Assembly: GCF_014211915.1 (NCBI RefSeq)
Contig: NZ_CP060039.1
Coordinates: 3,410,001 to 3,474,000, forward strand
Direction: 5' to 3'
DNA length: 64,000 bases
From: Burkholderia cenocepacia
Lineage (GTDB): Bacteria; Pseudomonadota; Gammaproteobacteria; Burkholderiales; Burkholderiaceae
Shown here piece by piece: positions 1 to 7,861 of the stretch (position 1 is the stretch's first letter; every line of letters starts with the position of its first letter). The notes beneath the pieces are model-generated. The model did not search any database and had not been told where the DNA came from. It was given only the letters and a program-made list of their open reading frames with translations. A program made the translations under genes and the position numbers.

Positions 1-473
1 TTGATCAGCGTATAGACGATCACGAGCCCCGACACCGTATCGAGCAACCCCGCGTTCTTCCACAGCAGGTAGATCGGCACCAGCACGCCGACCGACGGCA
101 TCATCTTGGTCGACAGCATCCACAGCAGCACCTTCTGCGTGCGGTGGTTCGGGAAGAACGCCATCGCGTACGCGGCCGGCACCGCGAACAGCAGCGAGAT
201 CACCGTGACGCCGGCCGAGATCAGGATCGAATTCCACGCGAACCCGAAGTAGTTGCTGCGCGCGAACACCTCGCGGAAGCTGTCCAGCGTCGGCATGAAG
301 AACAGCGACGACGCGTACGCCTGCTGCTCGGTCTTGAACGCGGTGATCGCCATCCAGAAGATCGGGAAGAACAGCAGGAGCGCGATCAACCACGCAAGCG
401 TGCCGGGCAGCGCGCGCCGCACGAGGTCGAACACGGCCGGCGTGCGCCGGCCTGCCAAGGTCAGGTCGCTCAT
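1..473 (-). CDS. smoG: Polyol/sugar ABC transporter permease, SmoG/MtlG-like (3' part outside the window)
   Basis: This is the N-terminal part of an inner-membrane permease of the MalG/carbohydrate uptake type 1 class. It begins MSDLTLAGRR, has a first membrane segment near residues 24-42 (LAWLIALLLFFPIFWMAITA), and continues through the periplasmic loop into further membrane helices before the window ends. Its ATG (471-473) overlaps the stop of the preceding permease in an ATGA junction, so the two are translationally coupled. It should pair with that permease and with an ATPase expected just outside the window. Substrate is inferred from the polyol enzymes in the same operon. Confidence 0.85.
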   Translation of the reverse strand, partial: MSDLTLAGRRTPAVFDLVRRALPGTLAWLIALLLFFPIFWMAITAFKTEQQAYASSLFFMPTLDSFREVFARSNYFGFAWNSILISAGVTVISLLFAVPAAYAMAFFPNHRTQKVLLWMLSTKMMPSVGVLVPIYLLWKNAGLLDTVSGLVIVYTLI

Positions 474-1423
474 TTTTCGTACTCCCCCTTCAGGTTGCGC
501 GCGAGCATCCGCACCAGGAAGAACGACACGACGTTCGCGACCACGACGGCGATGATGCCGCCCGCGGATGCGAGGCCGACGTCGAACTGCTGCAGGCCGA
601 GCGCATAGATCAGGTACGACAGGTTGGTCGTCGCGTCGCCGGGGCCGCCGCCGGTCGTCGTATAGATTTCCGCGAAGATCGACAGCAGGAAGATCGTCTC
701 CATCATCACGACCACGGCGATCGCGCGCTTCAGGTGCGGCAGCGTGATGTAGAAGAACATCGCGATCGGGCCGGCGCCGTCGATGCGCGCGGCCTCCTTC
801 TGCTCCTGGTCGAGCGACTGGATCGCGGTGAACAGGATCAGGAACGCGAACGGCAGCCACTGCCACGCGACGATGATGATCACGGCGGTCAACGGGTAAT
901 CGGCGAACCAGTCGATCGGCGTCATCCCGAGCGCGCGCATCGCGTTCGCGACGAGCCCGTACACCGGATGCAGGATCATGTTCTTCCAGATCAGCGCGGA
1001 GACGGTCGGCATCACGAAGAACGGCGCGATCGCGAGCAGGCGCGCGACGCCCTGCCCGTAGAACTTGCGGTCGAACAGCACGGCCATCAGCACGCCGCCG
1101 ATCACGGTGATCGCGAGCACCGCGCCGATCAGCACCAGCGTGTGCCAGATCGCGGGCAGGAACGACGGATCGGTCGCGAGGAAGCGGTAGTTGTCGAACC
1201 CGGCGAAGCCCTTCACGTCCGGATTCAACAGGTTGTAGCGCGAGAACGAATACCAGATCGTCATCGCGAGCGGAATCGACATCCACAGCAGCAGCACCGC
1301 GACGGACGGCGACACGAGCCAGCTCGCGCCGCCGCGCGCACGGCGCGGCGCGCCGGGCGGCGACGACGCGTCGCCGACCGACGGCGCGTGAGCGTGACTC
1401 AGGGGAAGACGCAGGTGACGCAT
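470..1423 (-). CDS. smoF: Polyol/sugar ABC transporter permease, SmoF/MtlF-like
   Basis: This is an inner-membrane permease of the MalF type, about 317 residues. I chose the ATG at 1421-1423 because a strong GGAGGGA site lies just upstream; an open frame continues further but gives an unlikely Arg-rich leader. A short cytoplasmic N-terminus precedes the first membrane span (SVAVLLLWMSIPLAMTIWYS), and further spans follow. The segment EAARIDGAGPIAMFFYITLP is the EAA loop that contacts the ATPase. It lies 114 bp after the binding-protein gene and overlaps the next permease by 4 bp. Sorbitol, mannitol or galactitol transport is inferred from context. Confidence 0.88.
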   Translation of the reverse strand: MRHLRLPLSHAHAPSVGDASSPPGAPRRARGGASWLVSPSVAVLLLWMSIPLAMTIWYSFSRYNLLNPDVKGFAGFDNYRFLATDPSFLPAIWHTLVLIGAVLAITVIGGVLMAVLFDRKFYGQGVARLLAIAPFFVMPTVSALIWKNMILHPVYGLVANAMRALGMTPIDWFADYPLTAVIIIVAWQWLPFAFLILFTAIQSLDQEQKEAARIDGAGPIAMFFYITLPHLKRAIAVVVMMETIFLLSIFAEIYTTTGGGPGDATTNLSYLIYALGLQQFDVGLASAGGIIAVVVANVVSFFLVRMLARNLKGEYEK

Positions 1424-1537
1424 GATCGGAGTCCCTCCGGTTGATGCGCGGGCGCGAACGGCCTGCCCGCCTGTCAGCCTAGCCGGCCCGCGCCGTGCAC
1501 CAAGGCGCACGATGCGGGCCGCGCGACGGCTTGCGCG

Positions 1538-2863
1538 TTACTTCTTGTAGCCGGCCTGCCGCACTGCGCGGTCGGCCGCGGCCTGTCCGGCGGCGAGCGC
1601 CTGGTCGACCGACATCTGGCCCGCGACCGCACCCGCGATCGACTGGCCGACCACCGTGCCGAACGACTGGAATTCAGGAATCCCGACGTACTGCACGCCC
1701 GTGTACGGCACCTTCTTCAGCGACGGATCGTTCGGGTCGGCCGTCTCGATCGCCTTCAGCACGAAGTCCGAGAACGGCGCGGCGGCCTTGTACTCGGCGC
1801 GCTGATACGTCGACGTACGCGTGCCCGGCGGCACCGACGCCCAGCCTTCGTCCTTGCCGACCATCTCGATGTACTGCTTCGACGTCGCCCACGCGATGAA
1901 CTTGCGCGCGGCGTCCTGCTGCTTCGACGTCTTCGGTACGGCCAGCGCCCACGCCCACAGCCAGTGCGAGCCCTTCGGCGTGGCGGCGACCGGCGCGGCC
2001 GCGAAGCCGATCTTGTCGGCCACCTGCGACTGCTGCTTGTTGTAGAGCATCCCGGCCGCGACCGTCGCGTCGATCCACATCGCGCACTTGCCGGACGCGG
2101 TCAGCGTCAGGTTCTCGTTGAAGCCGTTCGAGCTCGCTCCGGGCGGGCCGTTCTTCTTCAGCAGGTTCACGTAGAAATTGATCGCCTTCTTCCACTCGGG
2201 CGACGTGAGCTGCGCGTTCCAGTTCTCGTCGAACCAGCGCCCGCCGAACGTGTTCACGACCGTCGACACGTATGCCATGTTCTCGCCCCAGCCGGCCTTG
2301 CCGCGCAGGCAGATCCCGTAGGTGCCCTTCGACTTGTCGGTGAGCTTGTCCGCGAATTCGGCGATCTGGTCGTAGGTCGGCTGGTCGGGCATCTTCAGCC
2401 CCTTCGCCGCGAACAGGTCCTTGCGGTAGAACGTCATCGAGCTTTCGACGTAGAACGGCAGCGCGTAGAGCTGGCCGTTGTACGACAGGCTGTCGCGCGC
2501 GGTCTTCACGATGTCGTTCAGGTCGTAGTCGGCCGGCAGCCCTGTGATCGGCGCGAGCCAGCCGCGCTTGCCCCACTGCGGCGTTTCATAGGTGCCGATC
2601 GCCATCACGTCGAACTGGCCGCTGCCGGTCGTGATGTCGGTCGTCGCGCGCTGGCGCAGCACGTTCTCCTCGAGGATCACCCAGTTCAGCTTGATGTCGG
2701 GGTTCGCCTTCTCGAACGCGGGCGACAGCTTCTTCAGCTCGATCATGTCGGGGTTGTTCAGCGTCGCGATCGTCAGCGTGCCGGCGGATGCCGCGCAGGC
2801 GGCCGTCGCGAGCGCGGCTCCGGCGAAACAGCGTGCGGCGGCGTCGAGCATCTTTCGTTGCAT
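1538..2863 (-). CDS. smoE: Periplasmic polyol/sugar-binding protein of an ABC transporter, SmoE-like
   Basis: This is an extracellular solute-binding protein of family 1 (441 aa). It has a Sec signal peptide with a hydrophobic run at about residues 10-25 (AARCFAGAALATAACAASA) and mature protein from about 27. The body starts LTIATLNNPDMIELKKLSPAF, typical of sorbitol/mannitol binding proteins, and ends with a Lys-rich tail. The ATG at 2861-2863 has AGGAGACA just upstream. It sits between the catabolic genes and the permeases of one leftward operon and delivers the substrate to SmoF/SmoG. The exact polyol cannot be read from sequence. Confidence 0.88.
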   Translation of the reverse strand: MQRKMLDAAARCFAGAALATAACAASAGTLTIATLNNPDMIELKKLSPAFEKANPDIKLNWVILEENVLRQRATTDITTGSGQFDVMAIGTYETPQWGKRGWLAPITGLPADYDLNDIVKTARDSLSYNGQLYALPFYVESSMTFYRKDLFAAKGLKMPDQPTYDQIAEFADKLTDKSKGTYGICLRGKAGWGENMAYVSTVVNTFGGRWFDENWNAQLTSPEWKKAINFYVNLLKKNGPPGASSNGFNENLTLTASGKCAMWIDATVAAGMLYNKQQSQVADKIGFAAAPVAATPKGSHWLWAWALAVPKTSKQQDAARKFIAWATSKQYIEMVGKDEGWASVPPGTRTSTYQRAEYKAAAPFSDFVLKAIETADPNDPSLKKVPYTGVQYVGIPEFQSFGTVVGQSIAGAVAGQMSVDQALAAGQAAADRAVRQAGYKK

Positions 2864-2935
2864 GGCATGTCTCCTGTGATTGTTCGAAATGTCGTCGGTC
2901 TTGCATCGGTGTTGCGTCGTTTCCTTCGCGGCCCG

Positions 2936-4288
2936 TCATGCCGGCCGCTGCATCCCGCACGCGCGCGCATAGTGCGCGATCACGTCGCGTATCCGGTGGC
3001 GCACCCATGCGCGCGGTTCCTTCGCGAGACCGCCCGCGCGGCACGCCGCGTAGACGTCCGGCAGCCACTGCGCGACGAGCGTCTCCGGCACCGGCTGCCG
3101 CGCGAGGTTGCCGAACAGCTGCTCGACCGCGGCCGCGACGGCCGGCTGCAGCCAGTAATAGCGGATGCGGTCGCTGTAGCTGAACTGGCGCGCGAGCCGC
3201 TGCGCGGTCTCGTCGCCGCGGTAGTACGGCGCCCAGTGTTCGGGCTGCGCGCGCATCGCCGCATCGACGACGTCGCGCAACCGCGAGCGCTGCGCGACGT
3301 CGTCGATCAGCGCGTCCTCGATGAACGTCAGCGCGAACAGCGCCTCGCGCAGCGCGAACGTCAGCGCGGGGCCGACCTTCAGCACCGCGAAGTGGTCGCG
3401 CACGAGCGCGGCGAGCGCGGCTTCCGTCTGGTAATCGGTCGAATGCGCCTCGAACACGAGGCGCGGTGTCTGCAGGATACTCGCGCCCAGTGACGCGGCC
3501 TTGGCGCTGTCGTAATCGAGCACGTGACGATCGTCGAAGTCGACGCCCGGCTGCGCGACGATCGCGACGACGCGCGTCCACGCGTCGTCGAGCCCGGCCG
3601 CCGAGAACGCGCGGCGGTGCGCGTCGAGCGTCGCCGCGATGCTGTCGCTGCGCGTGACGGCGATCTGCGCGATCGCATCGTCACTCGCGGCGCCGCTCAC
3701 CTCGCCGCCCGGCGTCGGCACCTCGGTGCCGATCACGTAGACGGGCGCGATCCCGACGCGCGCCGCCGCGTCTTCCGCGACACGGCACAGCTCGGCCGCG
3801 CGCGCGGCGATCGTGCGATCGTCGAGCCGTGCCGGATCGTCCGCGCACGCCATGCTCGCATCGAGGTGGATCTTTTCGAAACCGGCTTCGACATACGCGG
3901 CGACCATCGCAGCGGCTTCCCGCATCGCGTCGGCCGCGCGACGGTGCCGCCACGGATTCGGGCCGAGATGGTCGCCGCCGAGCACGAGCGCCGACGGCGC
4001 GAGCCCGCAGCGCGCGGCAATCGCATCGACGTCTCGACGAAAATCGGCCGGCGTCATGCCCGTATAGCCGCCGAGATGGTTGACCTGATTGCAGGTCGCC
4101 TCGATCAAGAGCGGCGAACCGTCCGCGCGCGCGGCTTCGCACGCGGCCTCCAGCACCAGCCGGTGCGCACTGCAGATCGAATAGATGCCGCGCTGCGCGT
4201 CCGCGCGGTTCGCGTCGAAAATCATCCGCAGCACGGTGTCCGCGTGCGCGGTGCGCGGGCGTTCGGCAACGGTCGTCAGGCCGGACAT
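2936..4288 (-). CDS. gatZ: GatZ/KbaZ-like protein: tagatose-bisphosphate aldolase subunit or tagatose-6-phosphate 4-epimerase
   Basis: This 450 aa protein belongs to the GatZ/KbaZ family. Recognisable segments include GIYSICSAHRLVLEAAC, LLIEATCNQVNHLGGYTG, LVLGGDHLGPNPW and FEKIHLDASMACADD. GatZ was named as the non-catalytic partner of tagatose-1,6-bisphosphate aldolase GatY, but no gatY is present here. As I recall, a GatZ homologue encoded with an SDR, a sugar kinase and an ABC transporter in Agrobacterium was shown to be a D-tagatose-6-phosphate 4-epimerase, and this operon has the same set. The ATG at 4286-4288 overlaps the upstream kinase by 13 bp. Family is certain; catalytic role is open. 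Confidence 0.82.
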   Translation of the reverse strand: MSGLTTVAERPRTAHADTVLRMIFDANRADAQRGIYSICSAHRLVLEAACEAARADGSPLLIEATCNQVNHLGGYTGMTPADFRRDVDAIAARCGLAPSALVLGGDHLGPNPWRHRRAADAMREAAAMVAAYVEAGFEKIHLDASMACADDPARLDDRTIAARAAELCRVAEDAAARVGIAPVYVIGTEVPTPGGEVSGAASDDAIAQIAVTRSDSIAATLDAHRRAFSAAGLDDAWTRVVAIVAQPGVDFDDRHVLDYDSAKAASLGASILQTPRLVFEAHSTDYQTEAALAALVRDHFAVLKVGPALTFALREALFALTFIEDALIDDVAQRSRLRDVVDAAMRAQPEHWAPYYRGDETAQRLARQFSYSDRIRYYWLQPAVAAAVEQLFGNLARQPVPETLVAQWLPDVYAACRAGGLAKEPRAWVRHRIRDVIAHYARACGMQRPA

Positions 4289-5232
4289 GCGATCCCCCGT
4301 TCGGTCAGGAAGCGGTCGATCTCGGCCGCGCTGCTGTTGCCTTCCATCGGGCCGCGCCGCGTGACCGCGATCGCGCCGGCCGCGTTCGCACGGCGCAATG
4401 CGACGTCGACGGCCACGCCCGCGACGAGGCTCGCGACCAGCGTGCCGCCGAAGCAGTCGCCGGCGCCGGTCGGGTCGACTTCGTCGACCGGGAACGCCGG
4501 CGCTTCGGCACGGTGCGCGCGATCGAACGCGACGCTGCCTTGCGCGCCGCGTTTGAGCACGACGCGCTCGAGCAGCGGATGCGTCGCGAGCAGGCCCGCG
4601 ATCGCGCGCTCGGCCGGCTGCGGGCCGCAGAAGAACGGCAGGTCGGCTTCGCTCGGCAGGAACAGGTGGCACGCGGCGAGCATCTCGTCGAGCGCCGCGC
4701 GCATCGGGCGGAAACTCAGCATCTCGGGCCGCACGTTCGGATCGAACGACACCTTGGCGCCGGCGCGCGCGGCCTCGATCACGCCGCGCTGCACGGCCGC
4801 GATCGCCGATTCGCTCGTCAGCGACGAGCCCATCACGTGAAAGTAGCGGCAGCCGTCGAACATCGCGGTGTCGACGTCGGACGCATCGACGCACGCCGCG
4901 GCACTGGTCGACAACGTGAACACGAAACTGCGCGAGCCGTCGTCGCGATACGCGACGAACGCGGTGCCGGTCGGGCGAGCGACGCGACGAATGCGCGCGA
5001 CGTCGACGCCGTCCCGGGCGAGCCGCGCGACGATCGCATCGCCGAACGCGTCGCGGCCGACGCAGCCCGCATACGCGACACGCGCACCGAGCCGCGCGGC
5101 CTGATCGGCGAAGATCGCCGGCGCGCCGCTCGGGAACGGTCCTTCGAACAGGCCTGGCGTATCGAAACCCTGGCCGCGCTCGGCGGCGACGAATTCGGCC
5201 AGCAGTTCGCCGGCGACGACGATCTCGGCCAT
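4276..5232 (-). CDS. PfkB-family sugar kinase (fructokinase/tagatose kinase-like)
   Basis: This 318 aa ribokinase/PfkB-family kinase would phosphorylate the ketose made by the upstream dehydrogenase. Family signatures are visible: the N-terminal substrate part (FPSGAPAIFADQAARLGARV), AYAGCVGRDAFGD, and the C-terminal PfkB signature VDPTGAGDCFGGTL, which contains the anion hole GAGD and the catalytic Asp. It lies 78 bp after the SDR and overlaps gatZ by 13 bp. Fructose and tagatose are both possible substrates; sequence alone does not decide. Confidence 0.85.
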   Translation of the reverse strand: MAEIVVAGELLAEFVAAERGQGFDTPGLFEGPFPSGAPAIFADQAARLGARVAYAGCVGRDAFGDAIVARLARDGVDVARIRRVARPTGTAFVAYRDDGSRSFVFTLSTSAAACVDASDVDTAMFDGCRYFHVMGSSLTSESAIAAVQRGVIEAARAGAKVSFDPNVRPEMLSFRPMRAALDEMLAACHLFLPSEADLPFFCGPQPAERAIAGLLATHPLLERVVLKRGAQGSVAFDRAHRAEAPAFPVDEVDPTGAGDCFGGTLVASLVAGVAVDVALRRANAAGAIAVTRRGPMEGNSSAAEIDRFLTERGIACPA

Positions 5233-5310
5233 CAGGCGAGCCCTCCTCGTGCGACGGCGGCCGCTGCGTCGCGGGCCGGCCGGCGGAGGGCGCGTGCGAG
5301 CGGCGCCACG

Positions 5311-6087
5311 TCAGCTCATCCAGTTGCCGCCATCGACGTTCAACGTCTGGGCGGTGATGTAGTCGGCATCGGCCGACGCGAGGAACAGCGCGGCGCCCGT
5401 CAGGTCGCCCGGCACGCCCATGCGGCCGAGCGGCACGGCTTCACCGACGAGCCGCTTCTTCTCGCCGAGCGGCCGGTTCTCGTAGCGCGCGAACAGCGCA
5501 TCGACCTGCTCCCACATCGGCGTGTCGACGACGCCCGGCGCGATGCCGTTCACGTTGATCCGGTGCGGCGCGAGCGCGAGCGCGGCCGACTGCGTATAGC
5601 TGATCACCGCAGCCTTGGTCGCGCAGTAGTGCGAAACGAGCGCCTCGCCGCGACGGCCGGCCTGCGACGACATGTTGACGATCTTGCCGCCGCGCCCCTG
5701 CTCGACCATCCGTTGCGCAACCGCCTGCATCAGGAAGAACAGCCCTTTCACGTTGACCGAGAACAGCCGGTCGAACACGTCCCAGGATTCATCGAGGAGC
5801 GGGCGCATGTCGAACAGCGCCGCGTTGTTGAACAGGATGTCGACGCCGCCGAAGCGCTCGACCGCCGTGGCGACGATCCGTGTGATGTCGTCGCGACGCG
5901 TGACGTCGGCCGTGACGGCCACCGCGCGGCCCGGGTTGGCCTCGATCAGCCGCGCGAGCGAGCCGCCTGCCGGCTTCACGTCGACGAGCACGCAGCGCGC
6001 GCCCTCGCCCAGATAGCGTTGCGCGACCGCCTCGCCGATGCCGCTTGCGGCGCCCGTCAGGATCGCGACCTTGTCTTCCAGTCTCAC
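5311..6087 (-). CDS. polS: Short-chain dehydrogenase, sorbitol/galactitol dehydrogenase-like
   Basis: This is a classical SDR of 258 aa. It starts at a GTG (6085-6087) preceded by GGAGACA; this gives MRLEDKVAILTGAASGIGEA, with the TGxxxGxG cofactor motif at residues about 11-18. Further marks are NNAALF, the active-site Ser and YCATK (Tyr-x-x-x-Lys), and the C-terminal DGGNWMS typical of sorbitol dehydrogenase PolS/SmoS. It oxidises a polyol to a ketose with NAD(P). It is the first gene of the leftward polyol operon, so the promoter lies between it and zur. Confidence 0.87.
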   Translation of the reverse strand: MRLEDKVAILTGAASGIGEAVAQRYLGEGARCVLVDVKPAGGSLARLIEANPGRAVAVTADVTRRDDITRIVATAVERFGGVDILFNNAALFDMRPLLDESWDVFDRLFSVNVKGLFFLMQAVAQRMVEQGRGGKIVNMSSQAGRRGEALVSHYCATKAAVISYTQSAALALAPHRINVNGIAPGVVDTPMWEQVDALFARYENRPLGEKKRLVGEAVPLGRMGVPGDLTGAALFLASADADYITAQTLNVDGGNWMS

Positions 6088-6126
6088 TGGCTGTCTCCGG
6101 TTCGTTCTGTTGCACGACGGTCGAGG

Positions 6127-6140
6127 TGAGCGAACGCTCA
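6127..6140. promoter_or_regulatory. Inverted repeat TGAGCG-N2-CGCTCA, candidate operator
   Basis: The two 6 bp arms are perfect inverted repeats around a 2 bp centre, 40-53 bp upstream of the GTG of the dehydrogenase gene. That is a normal place for a repressor or activator site. No regulator gene for the operon is visible in the window, so the cognate protein is unknown. Confidence 0.4.
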
Positions 6141-6374
6141 TCTACCGATCAATTGCTCTGTTAGTGATCGAATGATCGGATACGCGATGCGCGCTGTCAA
6201 GGCGACGTGACGGCTTTCTATGACGCGCTGCGGCACGGCGGCGCACGACGACGCCCCGCCGTGCCCGCGCGGCAAGGCGCAAGACGCACGGTGCGGCGCG
6301 GTGGTATCGACGATGAAGGGGACGGAGCGTGGGCGGAGCGAGGCGGAAAACCGAATTCGCGCTGCACGACGCGA

Positions 6375-6393
6375 CGATACGTTATATCATCGC
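6375..6393. promoter_or_regulatory. Possible Zur box upstream of zur-znuACB
   Basis: The AT-rich element ATACGTTATATCATCG lies about 35-50 bp before the zur start, in an otherwise GC-rich stretch. CGTTATA matches the left half of the TGTTATA-N-TATAACA Zur motif known in proteobacteria; the right half is degenerate. It could equally include the -10 element (TATATC) of the promoter. Confidence 0.35.
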
Positions 6394-6424
6394 CGTACTT
6401 TGTTTCATCGCCCTGCTTCACGCC

Positions 6425-6886
6425 ATGGCTACCTCATCGTCCATTGACGCCCGGCTGTCCCGGGCCGACGCATTCGCCGCCGAGCACGGGCTCGCGTGGA
6501 CGCCGCTGCGCCGCCAGGTCTACGAGCGCGTGCTGGCCGCACAGCGCCCGATCGGCGCGTACGACCTGCTTGCCGAACTCGAACCGCAGCGCGGCCGCGT
6601 GCCGCCGACGACCGTCTATCGCGCGCTGGATTTCCTCGTCGAGCACGGCTTCATCCACCGGATCGAATCGAAGAACGCGTTCTTCGCCTGCTGCGAGATC
6701 GGCGTGCCGCACGAAGGCCAGTTCCTGATCTGCGATTCGTGCGGCGACACCGTCGAGATTCCCGGCGGCGACCTCGCGAAGCAGTTGTCCGCGAGCGAGC
6801 CCGCGCACGGTTTCGAAGTCCACCACCAGGTCGTCGAGCTGAGCGGCCTGTGCGGGCACTGCAAGCGCAAGCCCGCGCAGCGCTGA
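6425..6886 (+). CDS. zur: Zinc uptake regulator, Fur family (Zur)
   Basis: This is a 153 aa metal-responsive repressor. The winged-helix part covers about residues 15-85 (LAWTPLRRQVYERVLAAQ, PTTVYRALDFLVEHGFIHRIES). The dimerisation part carries two CxxC pairs for structural zinc (ICDSCGD and LCGHCKRK) and the metal-site region HEGQFLICDSC with a later His-rich HGFEVHHQVVEL. I chose ATG 6425; the open frame upstream adds an Arg-rich stretch not seen in the family. It is followed after 46 bp by znuA, so it is probably co-transcribed with the zinc transporter it controls. Confidence 0.9.
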   Translation: MATSSSIDARLSRADAFAAEHGLAWTPLRRQVYERVLAAQRPIGAYDLLAELEPQRGRVPPTTVYRALDFLVEHGFIHRIESKNAFFACCEIGVPHEGQFLICDSCGDTVEIPGGDLAKQLSASEPAHGFEVHHQVVELSGLCGHCKRKPAQR

Positions 6887-6932
6887 CGCCGAATCGCGCG
6901 GCGTGCGCGCCGCCCTTCCAACGAGGAGTTCC

Positions 6933-7844
6933 ATGTCCATTGCCCTGAAGCGCGCGCCGCGGCGCGCCCTGTCGCCTGTCCGCTGGCTGGCCGCCGCCGT
7001 CGCCGCGCTGTCGTTCGCCGCGCCGGTGGTCGCGCAGGCCGCGACCGTCAACGTCGTCGCCGCGGAGAATTTCTACGGCGACGTCGCGTCGCAGATCGGC
7101 GGCCGCCACGTCGCGGTCACCAGCATCCTCAGCAATCCCGATCAGGACCCGCACCTGTTCGAAGCGAGCCCGAAGACGGCCCGCGCGCTCCAGCACGCGC
7201 AGGTCGTGATCTACAACGGCGCCGACTACGATCCGTGGATGGGCAAACTGCTCGGCGCGTCGAAACAGGCGAAGCGCGCGACGATCGTCGTCGCCGATCT
7301 CGTCGGCAAGAAGGCCGGCGACAACCCGCACCTGTGGTACGACCCGGCGACGATGCCGGCGGCCGCACGCGCGATCGCGGCCGAGCTGGGCCGCGCCGAC
7401 CCGGCGAACAAGGCCGAATACGAGGCGAACCTGCAGAAGTTCGTCGCATCGCTGAAGCCCGTCGACGACAAGATCGCCGCACTGCGCGCGAAGTACAAGG
7501 GCGTGCCCGTGACGGCCACCGAGCCCGTGTTCGGCTATATGTCGGACGCGATCGGCCTCGACATGCGCAACCAGCGCTTCCAGCTCGCAACGATGAACGA
7601 CACCGAAGCCAGCGCGCAGGACGTCGCCGCGTTCGAGGGCGACCTGCGCAAGAAGCAGGTGCGCGTGCTGATCTACAACAGCCAGGCCGAGGAGCCGATG
7701 ACCAAGCGCATGCTGAAGATCGCGCGCGACGGCGGTGTGCCGACCGTCAGCGTCACCGAGACGCAGCCGGCCGGCAAGACCTTCCAGCAATGGATGAGCG
7801 GCCAGCTCGACGCGCTCGGCAACGCGCTTTCCGCCGGCAAGTAA
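6933..7844 (+). CDS. znuA: Zinc/metal ABC transporter substrate-binding protein (cluster 9)
   Basis: This 303 aa periplasmic binding protein captures zinc (possibly manganese) for ZnuBC. The start has a clear GAGGAG site 6 bp upstream. A signal peptide spans about residues 1-36 (ending AAPVVAQAA). Cluster A-I features are present: NFYGDVASQIGG, DPHLFEASPKTARAL with the first His ligand, DNPHLWYDP with the second, and the Glu/Asp ligands near the C-terminus. The charged His-rich loop found in E. coli ZnuA is missing. A His-rich segment is instead found on the ATPase encoded next. Confidence 0.9.
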   Translation: MSIALKRAPRRALSPVRWLAAAVAALSFAAPVVAQAATVNVVAAENFYGDVASQIGGRHVAVTSILSNPDQDPHLFEASPKTARALQHAQVVIYNGADYDPWMGKLLGASKQAKRATIVVADLVGKKAGDNPHLWYDPATMPAAARAIAAELGRADPANKAEYEANLQKFVASLKPVDDKIAALRAKYKGVPVTATEPVFGYMSDAIGLDMRNQRFQLATMNDTEASAQDVAAFEGDLRKKQVRVLIYNSQAEEPMTKRMLKIARDGGVPTVSVTETQPAGKTFQQWMSGQLDALGNALSAGK

Positions 7845-7861
7845 CAGACCACCGTCACACC

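Larger units (their letters stand above)
6088..6424. promoter_or_regulatory. Divergent control region between the polyol operon and zur-znuACB
   Basis: This 337 bp region has no convincing gene. It must hold the leftward promoter of the polyol operon and the rightward promoter of zur. Near the polyol side is the inverted repeat TGAGCGaaCGCTCA (6127-6140), followed by AT-richer sequence with GATCGAATGATCGGAT around 6167-6182. Near the zur side is ACGATACGTTATATCATCG around 6375-6393, whose left half resembles known Zur boxes. Confidence 0.5.

Noticed and set aside
1424..1510. Upstream extension of the SmoF-like permease
   Set aside because: The added residues are Arg/Ala-rich noise overlapping an excellent GGAGGGA ribosome site for the ATG at 1423.
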